DNA of 64,000 bases from Nocardioides xinjiangensis (GCF_017916455.1 NZ_JAFMSY010000001.1:186001-250000), one strand, 5' to 3'; shown: positions 46,784 through 55,896, counted from the first letter of the stretch. Notes: generated by a model not told the origin, from the sequence alone. Program-made: numbers and translations.

Positions 46784-48925
46784 ATGACCCGGGCTGCCCC
46801 GACCGCCCGCTGGAGGACGACCCACGTGACCGACGACGCTGCGTCGCGACCCCGGGACCGCCAGCCCCTCGACGCCGAGAGCGACCGGGTGGCGTGGCGG
46901 CTGGCCGTCGACGCGGCCGGCGTCGGCGCCTTCGTGTGGGACCTCGTGAGCGGGCAGCTGCGGTGGGACGGCCGGCTGCTCGAGCTGTTCGGGCTGGACG
47001 AGGACACCTTCGGCGGGACCATCGAGGCCTTCAACCAGTGCGTCCACCCCGACGACCTGCCCCGCGTGAGCGCGGCGCTCGAGCGCGCCGTGTCGACCTG
47101 CGGCGACTACGACGCCGAGTACCGCGTCGTGCTCCCCGACGGCGGCGTGCGCTGGATCGAGGCTCGCGGACGCGCCCTGTCCGACCAGCCTGGCGGACCG
47201 GCCGCGCGGCTGGTGGGGGCGGCGTACGACACCACCGACGTCCGCGAGGGCGAGGCGCGGATCGCCCGGGTGCTCGAGTCGATGTCGTCCGCGTTCTTCC
47301 AGCTCGACCACGCCTGGCGCTTCACCTACGTCAACTCCGAGGCGGAGCGGCTGCTGGGGGCGACCAGGGTGCACCTGGTCGGCCGGAGCATCTGGGAGGC
47401 CTTCCCCGCCGCCGTGGGGAGCCCGTTCGAGCAGCACTACCGCGGCGCCGCCGACTCCGGCTCGCCGGTGTCGTTCGAGGCGTACTACCCCCCGCCGCTC
47501 GACGCCTGGTACGAGGTCCGCGCCTGGCCCTCGCCGGAGGGGCTCGCGGTCTACTTCGTCGACATCAGCGCGCGACGCGCCGCCCAGGACGCCCTCGATC
47601 GCTCCGCGCACCGGCTGGCCCTGCTGGCGTCGGTCTCCGAGGCCCTGACGGCGACGCTCGACCCCGTCGAGGGCGTCAGCCGCCTGGCCACCCACCTCGT
47701 CCCCGAGCTCGCCGACTGGTGCCTGGTCACCCTGGTCGAGGACCCGAACGCCGCCGACTGGCGTCGGGCGCTGCGCGACGTCGGCTGGGCGCACGCCGAT
47801 CCCCACCTCGAGCCGGTGCTGCGCGAGTACGCGTCCCTGCGGCTCACGGCGATGACCGACGAGTCCTACCTCGCGCTCACCATCCGCGAGATGACGCCGG
47901 TGCTGATGGAGACCCACGCTGCGGAGCAGGTCGCCGCCGTGCTGGTCCCGGGACCGGCTCGCGACAGGCTGCGGCTGCTCGACCCGGCGTCGGCCGCCGT
48001 CGTGCCGCTGCGCGCCCGCGGCCGCACGGTCGGCGTCGTCAGCGTCTTCCGCGGGCCGGGGAGGCCCGCGTTCGGCGACGACGACGTGGTCCTCCTCCAG
48101 GACATCGGGTCCCGGGCCGCCCTCGCCCTGGACAACGCCCGCCTCTACGCCGGGCAGCGCGACGTGTCCGAGGCCTTGCAGCGCAGCATGCTCACCGAGC
48201 CGCCGCCGGCGGAGGACCTGGAGATCGCCACCCGCTACGCCCCTGCCGGGGACGTCGCCAGGATCGGCGGCGACTGGTACGACGCGTTCCTGCAGCCGGG
48301 CGACCCCGCCACCTCGCCCGACGTCGTCGTGGTGGTCGGCGACGTGGTCGGGCACGACGTGGAGGCGGCCGCCGCCATGGGACAGGTCCGCGGCCTGCTG
48401 CGCGGTGTGGCAGTGCACAGCGGCGACGCCCCCGCGGCGATCCTGTCCGGGGTCGACACCGTCATGGACTCGCTGCAGCTCGGCACGACCGCCACCGCCG
48501 TGGTGGCGCGGCTCGAGCGCGACGCAGGCCTCGCCGCGCAGCACGAGCGGGGCGTGTCCGTGCGCTGGGCCCACGCCGGGCACCCGCCGGCGCTCCTGCT
48601 CACGCCCGACGGGGCGGTGACCCTCCTCGCCGAGGTCGACGACAACGACCTCCTGCTCGGCTTCGACCCCGACGTCGCCCGCGCGGAGCAGGTGCGGCGG
48701 CTGGAGCCCGGGGCGACGCTGGTGTTCTACACCGACGGGCTCGTCGAGCGCCGGGACCGCGACATCGACGCAGGCGTGGAGGCGCTCGCCGACCTCCTGC
48801 GGATGCTGGCCGCCACGACCGAGGACATCGAGACCCTCTGCGACCGGCTGCTCGAGGGCATGATCGAGGACCGTCCCGAGGACGACGTGGCGCTGCTGGT
48901 CGTGCGGTGGTCGCCCGGCGGGTGA
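46784..48925 (+). CDS. PAS-PAS-GAF sensor with SpoIIE-type PP2C phosphatase domain
   Basis: A 713-residue cytoplasmic signal protein. Two PAS domains (about residues 40-150, with WDLVSGQLRWDGRLLELFG and HPDDLPR, and 155-270, with YVNSEAERLLGATR), a GAF domain (about 285-455) and a SpoIIE/RsbU phosphatase (about 475-705) are visible. The metal-binding Asp are in GGDWYDAF, VVGDVVGHDVEAAAAMGQ, YTDGLVERRD and EDDVALLVVR. Such proteins dephosphorylate an anti-anti-sigma factor, but no such gene is next to it. The start could be ATG 46784 or GTG 46826. It follows idi by 69 bases with no clear terminator, so it may be read with the pigment operon. Confidence 0.9.
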   Translation: MTRAAPTARWRTTHVTDDAASRPRDRQPLDAESDRVAWRLAVDAAGVGAFVWDLVSGQLRWDGRLLELFGLDEDTFGGTIEAFNQCVHPDDLPRVSAALERAVSTCGDYDAEYRVVLPDGGVRWIEARGRALSDQPGGPAARLVGAAYDTTDVREGEARIARVLESMSSAFFQLDHAWRFTYVNSEAERLLGATRVHLVGRSIWEAFPAAVGSPFEQHYRGAADSGSPVSFEAYYPPPLDAWYEVRAWPSPEGLAVYFVDISARRAAQDALDRSAHRLALLASVSEALTATLDPVEGVSRLATHLVPELADWCLVTLVEDPNAADWRRALRDVGWAHADPHLEPVLREYASLRLTAMTDESYLALTIREMTPVLMETHAAEQVAAVLVPGPARDRLRLLDPASAAVVPLRARGRTVGVVSVFRGPGRPAFGDDDVVLLQDIGSRAALALDNARLYAGQRDVSEALQRSMLTEPPPAEDLEIATRYAPAGDVARIGGDWYDAFLQPGDPATSPDVVVVVGDVVGHDVEAAAAMGQVRGLLRGVAVHSGDAPAAILSGVDTVMDSLQLGTTATAVVARLERDAGLAAQHERGVSVRWAHAGHPPALLLTPDGAVTLLAEVDDNDLLLGFDPDVARAEQVRRLEPGATLVFYTDGLVERRDRDIDAGVEALADLLRMLAATTEDIETLCDRLLEGMIEDRPEDDVALLVVRWSPGG

Positions 48926-48974
48926 GCCGGCCGCCCGGTGAGGGCCGGGACCGCCGTACGATTCCGGTGCCCGC

Positions 48975-49003
48975 TTGACTCGTTCGAACACGTGTTCGAT
49001 CAT
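48975..49003 (+). promoter_or_regulatory. candidate SOS promoter of the imuA'-imuB-dnaE2 operon
   Basis: TTGACT (48975-48980) and GATCAT (48998-49003) stand 17 bases apart. Transcription would begin about seven bases later, at or next to the GTG start of imuA' (49010), giving a leaderless message. The LexA palindrome fills the spacer. Confidence 0.6.
48984..48999 (+). promoter_or_regulatory. perfect LexA palindrome upstream of imuA'
   Basis: TCGAACACGTGTTCGA is a perfect 16-base palindrome matching the actinobacterial SOS box TCGAAC-N4-GTTCGA in both halves. LexA bound here would cover the promoter spacer and shut off the mutasome operon. Confidence 0.9.
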
Positions 49004-49009
49004 GGACCG

Positions 49010-49675
49010 GTGTCCACCAGCCGCTCCGTCGCCGCGCTCGACCAGCGCCGCGACGTCGTGGAGCAGCTGCGCCAGCGGGTCGCCGCCATGGAGCACAAGC
49101 CGGCGGGCCAGCCCGTCCCGACGCTGCCGGGGCTGGCCGGCCTGGTGCCGCTCCACGCCGGGGCGACCTACTCGGTGGACTCCGCCTCGCTCGCCCTGGC
49201 TCTCGCGGCGGGAGCGTCCCAGGCCGGCGAGTGGGTGGGGTTCGCCGGCTGCCCCGACTTCGGGGTGGAGGCCGCCGCCGAGCTGGGCGTCGAGCTCTCG
49301 CGCACCGTGCTGGTGCCCGACCCGGGTGAGCACTGGCTGGAGGTGACCGCCGCGTTGGTCGACGTGCTGCGGGTGGTGGTCCTGCGGCCTCCGGCGTCCG
49401 TGGACGAGAGGGCAGCGGGCATCCTCGACTCGCGGCTGCGCACCCGCTCGGCCGTGCTCGTGGTCCACGGCCAGTGGCCCCGCGTGGAGGCGCGGGTGAG
49501 CGTCGAGGAGACCGGCTGGACGGGGCCGGGGTCCGGCACCGGTCAGCTGGAGGAGCGTCGGGCGCGCGTCGTCGTGCGCCGGGGGGCGCGCCCGCCCGAG
49601 CGCGCCGACCTGTCGTGGCCCGGCGTGCACCGCCTCGACCGGCAGGTGCGCGAGATCCGCCGGGTCTCGGGATGA
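49010..49675 (+). CDS. ImuA'-like mutasome accessory protein
   Basis: A 221-residue protein in the position of ImuA' in actinobacterial mutagenesis cassettes. It has a RecA-like but motif-poor core: LHAGATYSVDSASLALALAAGAS and TRSAVLVVHG, with no intact Walker A. ImuA' links ImuB and DnaE2 in lesion bypass. GTG 49010 is the only start that leaves the LexA box upstream; longer in-frame readings run through that box. It is followed by imuB after 19 bases. Confidence 0.84.
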   Translation: MSTSRSVAALDQRRDVVEQLRQRVAAMEHKPAGQPVPTLPGLAGLVPLHAGATYSVDSASLALALAAGASQAGEWVGFAGCPDFGVEAAAELGVELSRTVLVPDPGEHWLEVTAALVDVLRVVVLRPPASVDERAAGILDSRLRTRSAVLVVHGQWPRVEARVSVEETGWTGPGSGTGQLEERRARVVVRRGARPPERADLSWPGVHRLDRQVREIRRVSG

Positions 49676-49694
49676 CGGGTCAGGTGCGGCTCAC

Positions 49695-51275
49695 ATGCGC
49701 GTGATGGTCGTGTGGTGCCCCGACTGGTCGGTGGTCGCCGCACTCGACGAGGCCGAGCGGTCGCCCCGCTCCCCCGCGGCCGTGCTGTCGGCCAACGTGG
49801 TGGAGGTGTGCAACGGCCCGGCACGCGCCGAGGGCGTACGACGCGGACAGCGCCGTCGCGACGCGCAGTCCCGGTGTCCCGAGCTGGTCCTCCTGCCCGC
49901 GAACCCCGACCGCGACGCCCGGGCGTTCGAGCCGGTGCTCGCCGTCGTGGAGGACCTGCGTCCCGGCGTCGCGGCCCTGCGACCCGGCCTGCTCGCCGTC
50001 CGCGCCCCCGGGAGCTGGTACGGCACCGAGACCGACGCCGCCGCCACCGTGTGCCAGGCCCTGGTCGAGAGTGGCGTGTGGGACGTGCGCATCGGCATCG
50101 CCGACGACCTGTTCACCGCCGAGCGCGCCGCCCGCACGGCCGAGGTGCAGGCGTGGGCGGTCGTCCCCGAGGGCGGCTCGGCGACGTTCCTGCGCGGCCT
50201 GCCCGTGCACGTGCTGCAGGACGACGGGCCGCGCGGGCGCGAGCTGGTCAGCCTGCTGCAGCGGCTCGGACTGCGCACGCTGGGCGACCTCGCCGACCTC
50301 CCGGGCGACGCCGTCGAGCACCGGCTCGGCACCTACGGGGCCGAGGTCAGGCGCCGGGCGCGGGGCGAGGACCGCACGCTGTTCTCGGCCCGCACGCCCC
50401 CGCCCGAGCTCGACGCCGAGGTCGTGTTCGAGCCACCCCTGGACTCGGTCGAGGCCATCACCTTCAGCGTCCGCACGACCGCCGAGCGGCTCGTGTCCCA
50501 GCTGGCGCACCACCAGCTCGTCGCCACGGGGGTGCGCGTCGAGGCGGAGTCCGACGGCGTCGTCTGCTCGTCCCGCACCTGGCTGCACCCGCGCCACTTC
50601 GGCGCGCGAGACCTCGTCGACCGGGTGCACTGGCAGCTGCAGTCGGCCGGATCCACCAGCGGAGCCAGCGGCGCGCTGCGCTCGCGCAAGCAGACCGGCA
50701 CGGTGCGTGCCCCCGTCGACCGGGTGCGGTTCGTGCCGGAGGTCGTCGAGCCGGCCGCGGCCCACGGCGAGGCGCTGTGGGGCGCGGCCTCCGACGACCT
50801 CGTCGAGCGCGGGGTGGCGCGGGTGCAGGGCATGGTGGGCTTCGATGCGGTCCGCCGACCGGTGCTGCAGGGCGGCCGCAGCCCCGGGGCGCGCCAGGCG
50901 CTCGTGCCGTGGGGCGAGCGGGCCGTCGACCTGCGCCCGGTCGACCGGCCGTGGCCCGGGCGGGTGCCGGGTCCGGCGCCGGTGCGGGTGTTCGCCTCAC
51001 CTCCGGCCGCCGAGGTGGTCGACGACGCGGGGCGCGAGGTGCGCGTCACCGACCGCGGCGTCGTCACGGGCGAGCCCCGGCGCTTCCGCGTGGGAGGCGG
51101 GGTCCTGCCGTGGCAGCCCGTGACCGCCTGGGCCGGCCCGTGGCCCACCGACGAGGGGTGGTGGTCGGGTGGGTCCGGCCCGACGGCCCGGTTCCAGATG
51201 GTCGGCGCCGACGGTCGCGCCTGGCTGCTGGTGAGCGCGCCGGACGGCTGGTGCCTGGAGGCCGGCTATGACTGA
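49695..51275 (+). CDS. imuB: ImuB, inactive Y-family polymerase-like protein
   Basis: A 526-residue mutasome scaffold. It begins MRVMVVWCPDWSVVAAL, where Y-family polymerases have the first metal ligand, and continues with GLRTLGDLADLPGDAVEHRLG (thumb helix-hairpin-helix) and a little-finger region. The acidic pair normally in the palm (SIDE-type motif) is replaced (WYGTETDAAATV), so it should not polymerise DNA; ImuB instead binds the beta clamp and DnaE2. The C-terminal 120 residues are variable. It is followed by dnaE2 after 27 bases. Confidence 0.93.
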   Translation: MRVMVVWCPDWSVVAALDEAERSPRSPAAVLSANVVEVCNGPARAEGVRRGQRRRDAQSRCPELVLLPANPDRDARAFEPVLAVVEDLRPGVAALRPGLLAVRAPGSWYGTETDAAATVCQALVESGVWDVRIGIADDLFTAERAARTAEVQAWAVVPEGGSATFLRGLPVHVLQDDGPRGRELVSLLQRLGLRTLGDLADLPGDAVEHRLGTYGAEVRRRARGEDRTLFSARTPPPELDAEVVFEPPLDSVEAITFSVRTTAERLVSQLAHHQLVATGVRVEAESDGVVCSSRTWLHPRHFGARDLVDRVHWQLQSAGSTSGASGALRSRKQTGTVRAPVDRVRFVPEVVEPAAAHGEALWGAASDDLVERGVARVQGMVGFDAVRRPVLQGGRSPGARQALVPWGERAVDLRPVDRPWPGRVPGPAPVRVFASPPAAEVVDDAGREVRVTDRGVVTGEPRRFRVGGGVLPWQPVTAWAGPWPTDEGWWSGGSGPTARFQMVGADGRAWLLVSAPDGWCLEAGYD

Positions 51276-51302
51276 CCGCGACACCTCGTCCGGGGTGCGC
51301 TG

Positions 51303-54300
51303 ATGGCCTGGAACAACCCCGCCATGCGCTGGAAGGAGCTCGAGCGGCGGCTGAGCGGCCTGCCGGGCGCCGACGACGCTCCCGTGTCGCGGCGCAAGCG
51401 CGCCGCCACCACCGCGCGCACCATCGAGCGCCCCGGCGCCGTCACGCCCTACGCCGAGCTGCACTGCCACAGCCACTTCAGCTTCCTCGACGGGGCCAGC
51501 TCCCCGGCCGAGCTCGTCGAGGAGGCCGTGCGGCTCGGCCTGCACGCCCTCGCGGTCACCGACCACGACGGGTTCTACGGCGCTCCGATGCTGGCGGAGG
51601 CGGCCGCGGCCTACGACCTCCCCACCGTCTTCGGCGCCGAGCTGTCCCTGGGGCTCACCGGTCCCCAGAACGGCGTACCCGACCCCGAGGGCAGCCACCT
51701 GCTGGTCCTGGCCCGGGGCGTGGAGGGCTACCACCGCCTCGCCGCCGCCATGACCGACGCCCACCTCAGGGGTGACGAGAAGGGGCGCCCGGTCTACGAC
51801 CTCGACGAGCTCGGCGAGCGCGGGCGGGGCCACTGGGTCGTGCTGACGGGCTGTCGCAAGGGCGCGGTGCGCCAGGCGCTGGCGACGGGCGGCGAGGCCG
51901 CGGCCGCGGAGGCCCTCGACCGGCTCACGGCGCTGTTCGGGCTCGAGCACGTCCTCGTGGAGCTGTCGCCCCGCCCGGGCGCCGACGCGACCAACGCCGC
52001 CCTCGCGCGACTCGCCGGCGTCCACGGCCTCGACGTCGTCGCGGCCGGCAACGTCCACCACGCCACCCCCGAGCGGCACCGGCTCGCCTCGGCCATGGCG
52101 GCCGTGCGGGCCCGGCGCAGCCTGGCCGAGCTCGACGGCTGGCTCGACCTGTCGGGCTCGGCCCACCTGCGCAGCGGCGCGGAGGTCGCCGCGGCGCTCG
52201 CGGCGTACCCCGCGGCCGTGGCCCGCAGCGTCTCGCTGGCCGACGACCTCGCCTTCGACCTGCGCAAGGCCTCCCCCGCGCTGCCCAAGCGACAGATCCC
52301 CGAGGGGCACACCGCGGACTCGTGGTTGCGGGTGCTCGCCGAGCGCGGGTTCGCCGAGCGCTACGCCGGCGTCCCCCACGAGGCCGAGGCGCGCGAACGG
52401 CTCGAGCACGAGCTGCGCATCATCGGCGAGAAGGACTTCGCCGGCTACTTCGTCATCGTGCACGACATCGTCGCATTCGCGCGGGAGCGACGCATCCTCT
52501 GCCAGGGGCGCGGCTCGGCGGCCAGCTCAGCGGTCTGCTACGCGCTCGGCATCACCGCGGTCGACGCCGTGTTCTACCGCTTGCCGTTCGAGCGGTTCAT
52601 CTCCGCGCACCGTGACGAGGAGCCCGACATCGACGTCGACTTCGACTCCGACCGCCGTGAGGAGGTCATCCAGTGGGTCTACGACACCTACGGGCGCCGC
52701 AACGCCGCGCAGGTGGCCAACGTGATCGCCTACCGGCCCCGGATGGCGGTGCGTGACGCCGCCAAGGCGCTGGGGCACTCCCCCGGCCAGCAGGACGCCT
52801 GGTCCAAGCAGATCGACGGGTGGAAGTCCGTGGTGGCCGGCGACATGGGCGACCCCACCGCGCACGACGTGCCGGCCCCGGTCGTCGCGCTGGCCGAGGA
52901 GCTCATGGGTGCGCCGCGGCACCTCGGGATCCACTCCGGCGGGATGGTCCTGACCGAGCGGCCCATCGGGGAGGTGTGCCCCATCGAGCGCGCGCGCATG
53001 GACCGGCGGACGGTGCTCCAGTGGGACAAGGACGCCTGCGAGACGATGGGGCTGGTCAAGTTCGACCTGCTGGGCCTGGGCATGCTCGGCGCGCTCGACC
53101 ACATGATGCGCCTCGTCGAGGACCACCTCGGCGAGCGGTGGGACCTCGCCACGATGCCCAAGGAGGAGCCCGCCGTCTACGACATGCTGTGCCGTGCCGA
53201 CTCGATCGGCGTGTTCCAGGTGGAGAGCCGGGCCCAGATCGGCACCCTGCCGCGGCTGCGGCCGCGCGAGTTCTACGACCTCGCGATCGAGATCGCGCTG
53301 ATCCGGCCCGGCCCCATCCAGGGCGGTGCCGTGCACCCCTACGTCCGCCGGGCCACGGGGCAGGAGGCCATCACCTACGACCACCCCGAGCTGGTGCCGG
53401 TGCTCGAGCGCACCAAGGGCGTCCCGCTCTTCCAGGAGCAGCTCATGGCGATGGCGGTCACCCTCGGTGACTGCAGCCGCGACGACGCCGACCTGCTGCG
53501 CCGCGCCATGGGCTCCAAGCGCGGGGTCGAGCGCATCGAGTCGGTGAAGCAGAAGCTCTACGCCGGCATGCAGCGCCGCGGCATCACCGGCGAGCTGGCC
53601 GACTCGATCTACGTCAAGATCCTCTCGTTCGCCAACTTCGGGTTCGCCGAGTCGCACGCCCTGTCCTTCGCGCTGCTGGTCTATGCCTCGTCCTGGTTCA
53701 AGCTGCACTACCCCGCCGCGTTCCTGGCCGGCCTGCTGCGCAACCAGCCCATGGGCTTCTACTCTCCGCAGTCGCTGGTGGGCGACGCCCGGCGCCACGG
53801 CGTGGACGTACGCCGCCCCGACGTGACCCGCTCGGCGGCCCAGGCCGACCTCGAGCCCGTCGTCCCCGGCCCGGTCGCCGCCACGGGGCTCGAGGAGTGC
53901 TGCCGGCCCCGCTTCACCCGCACCGAGTGGGTGCCCGGCACCCCCGACCCGGTCCCCGCGCACCGGCGCGACGGGGCGCTCGCCGTCCGGCTCGGGCTCG
54001 ACTCGGTGCGCGGCATCGGGCTCGACGTGGCCCGCCGGATCGTGGCAGCTCGTGACGAGGCGCCGTTCACCGGCGTGACCGACCTGTCGCGCCGGGCGGA
54101 CCTGACGCCCGCCCAGCTGGAGGCGCTGGCCACCGCCGGGGCGTTCCAGCCCTGGGGGCTCGAGCGCCGCGAGGCGCTGTGGGCGGCCGGGTTCGCCGAG
54201 AGCGCCGAGCACCTCCCCGGCACCACGCCGGCACCGGCGGCGCCGACCCTGCCCGGCATGAGCGAGCCGGAGATCACCCTCGCCGACCTCTGGGCCACGG

Positions 54301-54698
54301 GGGTCTCGCCCGACGCGCACCCGGTGGAGCACCTGCGTGACGACCTCCGCCGCGCCGGGGTGCGCTCGGTCGCGGAGCTCGCGGACACCGAGGCCGGCCG
54401 GCGCGTCCACGTCGCCGGGCTCGTGACCCACCGCCAGCGGCCGGGGACCGCGATGGGCGTCACCTTCCTCAACCTCGAGGACGAGACCGGGATGCTCAAC
54501 GTCGTGTGCTCGGTCGGCGTCATGCGGGCGCACCGGCAGGCGGCCCGCAACCGCGTCGCGGTGGTGGTGCGCGGACGTCTCGAGCGCAACGAGGGCGTCA
54601 CCAACCTCGTCGCCGACCGGGTCGAGGGCATCGACGTCGTCGTCCCGGGCGCCGGCGACGTCCTGCAGGCCCGGGCGTCGTCGCGCGACTTCCGCTGA
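51303..54698 (+). CDS. dnaE2: error-prone DNA polymerase III alpha subunit DnaE2
   Basis: C-family polymerase for damage-induced mutagenesis. The 1131-residue protein has an N-terminal PHP domain (ELHCHSHFSFLDGASSP), the palm with catalytic Asp in EPDIDVDFDSDRREEVI, QGRGSAASSAVCYALGI before it, and a C-terminal OB fold (VHVAGLVTHRQRPGTAMGV). A tau-binding tail as in DnaE1 is absent, as typical of DnaE2. ATG 51303 opens MAWNNPAMRWKELERRLSG, the conserved family N-terminus. The LexA-controlled cassette context fixes the paralogue. Confidence 0.96.
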   Translation: MAWNNPAMRWKELERRLSGLPGADDAPVSRRKRAATTARTIERPGAVTPYAELHCHSHFSFLDGASSPAELVEEAVRLGLHALAVTDHDGFYGAPMLAEAAAAYDLPTVFGAELSLGLTGPQNGVPDPEGSHLLVLARGVEGYHRLAAAMTDAHLRGDEKGRPVYDLDELGERGRGHWVVLTGCRKGAVRQALATGGEAAAAEALDRLTALFGLEHVLVELSPRPGADATNAALARLAGVHGLDVVAAGNVHHATPERHRLASAMAAVRARRSLAELDGWLDLSGSAHLRSGAEVAAALAAYPAAVARSVSLADDLAFDLRKASPALPKRQIPEGHTADSWLRVLAERGFAERYAGVPHEAEARERLEHELRIIGEKDFAGYFVIVHDIVAFARERRILCQGRGSAASSAVCYALGITAVDAVFYRLPFERFISAHRDEEPDIDVDFDSDRREEVIQWVYDTYGRRNAAQVANVIAYRPRMAVRDAAKALGHSPGQQDAWSKQIDGWKSVVAGDMGDPTAHDVPAPVVALAEELMGAPRHLGIHSGGMVLTERPIGEVCPIERARMDRRTVLQWDKDACETMGLVKFDLLGLGMLGALDHMMRLVEDHLGERWDLATMPKEEPAVYDMLCRADSIGVFQVESRAQIGTLPRLRPREFYDLAIEIALIRPGPIQGGAVHPYVRRATGQEAITYDHPELVPVLERTKGVPLFQEQLMAMAVTLGDCSRDDADLLRRAMGSKRGVERIESVKQKLYAGMQRRGITGELADSIYVKILSFANFGFAESHALSFALLVYASSWFKLHYPAAFLAGLLRNQPMGFYSPQSLVGDARRHGVDVRRPDVTRSAAQADLEPVVPGPVAATGLEECCRPRFTRTEWVPGTPDPVPAHRRDGALAVRLGLDSVRGIGLDVARRIVAARDEAPFTGVTDLSRRADLTPAQLEALATAGAFQPWGLERREALWAAGFAESAEHLPGTTPAPAAPTLPGMSEPEITLADLWATGVSPDAHPVEHLRDDLRRAGVRSVAELADTEAGRRVHVAGLVTHRQRPGTAMGVTFLNLEDETGMLNVVCSVGVMRAHRQAARNRVAVVVRGRLERNEGVTNLVADRVEGIDVVVPGAGDVLQARASSRDFR

Positions 54699-54748
54699 CC
54701 GGCCCGCACCCGCCGTCTGCCCGCGCGCCCGCCCGTGCCCGCCGTCGC

Positions 54749-54820
54749 GGGTAACGCCACCGAAGGAGCACTCCCGCCCCCACTGGTGGGGGCGGGAGTG
54801 CTCAGGTCGGGGCGTTACCC
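54749..54820. terminator. two-tier long hairpin after dnaE2, likely bidirectional terminator
   Basis: Outer arms GGGTAACGCC (54749-54758) and GGCGTTACCC (54811-54820) enclose a perfect 18-bp inner stem starting GAGCACTCCCG (54766-54783 with 54786-54803). It lies between dnaE2 and the convergent small membrane gene. It should stop transcription in both directions, without T-runs. Confidence 0.85.
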
Positions 54821-54842
54821 GTCGAGGGGCGGCGGCTCGGGC

Positions 54843-54992
54843 TCAGGTGTTGTAGCGCAGGACCGAGACGACGATGAAGATCAGCGCGATCAGCGCGATC
54901 AGGCCCACGACCGCGAGCACCGGGGTCACCTTCGGCCGCGGACCGGGCGCGTTGAGGGGCTGGTTGGTGGTCGGGCGCTCTCGATCGTCCAT
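54843..54992 (-). CDS. small single-pass membrane protein
   Basis: A 49-residue protein with a polar N-terminus (MDDRERPTTNQPLNAPG) and one strong helix near the C-terminus (VLAVVGLIALIALIFIVVSVL) ending RYNT. ATG 54992 is preferred because it gives the family-like layout; a longer start adds a non-conserved leader. I do not recognise a named family. It is convergent to dnaE2 and separated from it by the long hairpin. Function unknown. Confidence 0.7.
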   Translation of the reverse strand: MDDRERPTTNQPLNAPGPRPKVTPVLAVVGLIALIALIFIVVSVLRYNT

Positions 54993-55141
54993 GCCGTGCG
55001 GTACCCCGGCGCCCGGCGCAGCATGCCGCCCGAGGCGCTCGACGAGCCGCATCGCCGGGGGCGTAGCCCGCCGTCGCCTGCGTCGTTGTGCCGGTATGGA
55101 ACGGCTGCTCGGTCCCGGTGGGCGGTACCGCGCGAACAGCA

Positions 55142-55167
55142 GAGCCGCGCTACGGGTAGCGCGGCTC
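55142..55167 (-). terminator. hairpin 3' of tRNA-Val
   Basis: GAGCCGCGCTAC pairs perfectly with GTAGCGCGGCTC (12 bp, tight loop), twelve bases past the 3' end of the tRNA gene on the minus strand. It is the likely tRNA terminator. Confidence 0.75.
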
Positions 55168-55179
55168 CGGGGTCTCGGT

Positions 55180-55250
55180 GGGCGATACTGGGTTCGAACC
55201 AGTGACCTCTTCGGTGTGAACGAAGCGCGCTACCACTGCGCCAATCGCCC
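55180..55250 (-). tRNA. tRNA-Val, anticodon CAC
   Basis: The minus strand folds as a full cloverleaf of 71 bases. The 7-bp acceptor stem is GGGCGAT/ATCGCCC, the D arm GCGC with AGTGGTA loop, the anticodon arm CTTCG-TTCACAC-CGAAG giving anticodon CAC (reads GUG), the variable loop AGGTC, and the T arm ACTGG-TTCGAAC-CCAGT. CCA is not encoded, as is common in actinobacteria. Confidence 0.96.
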
Positions 55251-55311
55251 GGGACGCGGGAACGATATCCCATGCCCGGCCGGGACCGGCAATCGGGTCC
55301 TGATGACCCGG

Positions 55312-55791
55312 TCAGCCGCGCTGGCGGTCGGAGTCGCCGATGTCGCGACTGAGCGCCTCGACGGCCTCGGGGTTGCCATGGAAGCGGCGGTAGCTGTAGA
55401 CGATCAGCGCCAGCGCGATGACGGCCGAGGCGATCTGGGTGACGCCGGTCCACACGCCACCGGGCAGCCACCACGCGTCGGAGAGCGGCCACCAGCCCGG
55501 TGCGGGCGGCTTGATGATCCAGTAGACGCCGCAGACGGCGAGCACCACGGCGCCGACGCAGGAGGCGATGATGCGCGGCCAGGTCTCGACGCCTTCGGCC
55601 GCGCCGCGCAGCGCCCGCAGCCGCACCGGCTCGACGCGACGCTCGGCCCAGTCGTACTGCTGGGAGAGCAGGGCGAGCCCGGCGAAGATGCCGAGCAGGC
55701 CGGGCCCGGGCAGGAAGATGGCCGCCACGCCGAGCAGCAGCAGCGTCCATCCCAGGACCTCGAGACCGATGCGCTTGGCTGCCCCCGTCAT
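55312..55791 (-). CDS. PGPGW-type membrane protein (TIGR02611-like)
   Basis: A 159-residue protein with about four helices. The family motif is visible as AIFLPGPGLLGIFAGLALLSQQYDWAERR, and a second helix pair follows (IIASCVGAVVLAVCGVYWII and VTQIASAVIALALIVYSY). These proteins are widespread in actinobacteria next to tRNA-Val genes; their function is not known. ATG 55791. The last 18 residues are polar and cytoplasmic. It is divergent from the ssgB-like gene with about 200 bases between. Confidence 0.83.
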   Translation of the reverse strand: MTGAAKRIGLEVLGWTLLLLGVAAIFLPGPGLLGIFAGLALLSQQYDWAERRVEPVRLRALRGAAEGVETWPRIIASCVGAVVLAVCGVYWIIKPPAPGWWPLSDAWWLPGGVWTGVTQIASAVIALALIVYSYRRFHGNPEAVEALSRDIGDSDRQRG

Positions 55792-55876
55792 GAGGAGAAC
55801 CTATCGGTCCCCACCAGAGGTCATCGAGGACCGATTTGCGGCGGTTACCGTCAAGTTCGTCACGAGTCACCATCAA

Positions 55877-55896
55877 GATCCGGTCTGGACCGGATC
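55877..55896. promoter_or_regulatory. GATCCGGTC-TG-GACCGGATC inverted repeat
   Basis: A perfect 9-bp inverted repeat with a two-base centre lies in the divergent region between the PGPGW gene and the ssgB-like gene, about 100 bases upstream of the latter. The form suits a dimeric regulator. Nothing in the window identifies the protein. Confidence 0.45.

Noticed and set aside
45908..49630. 1240-codon open frame on the minus strand
   Set aside because: It covers the 3' end of the flavoprotein, idi, the PP2C sensor and imuA' in antisense. No domain motif is visible and no ribosome-binding site stands out.
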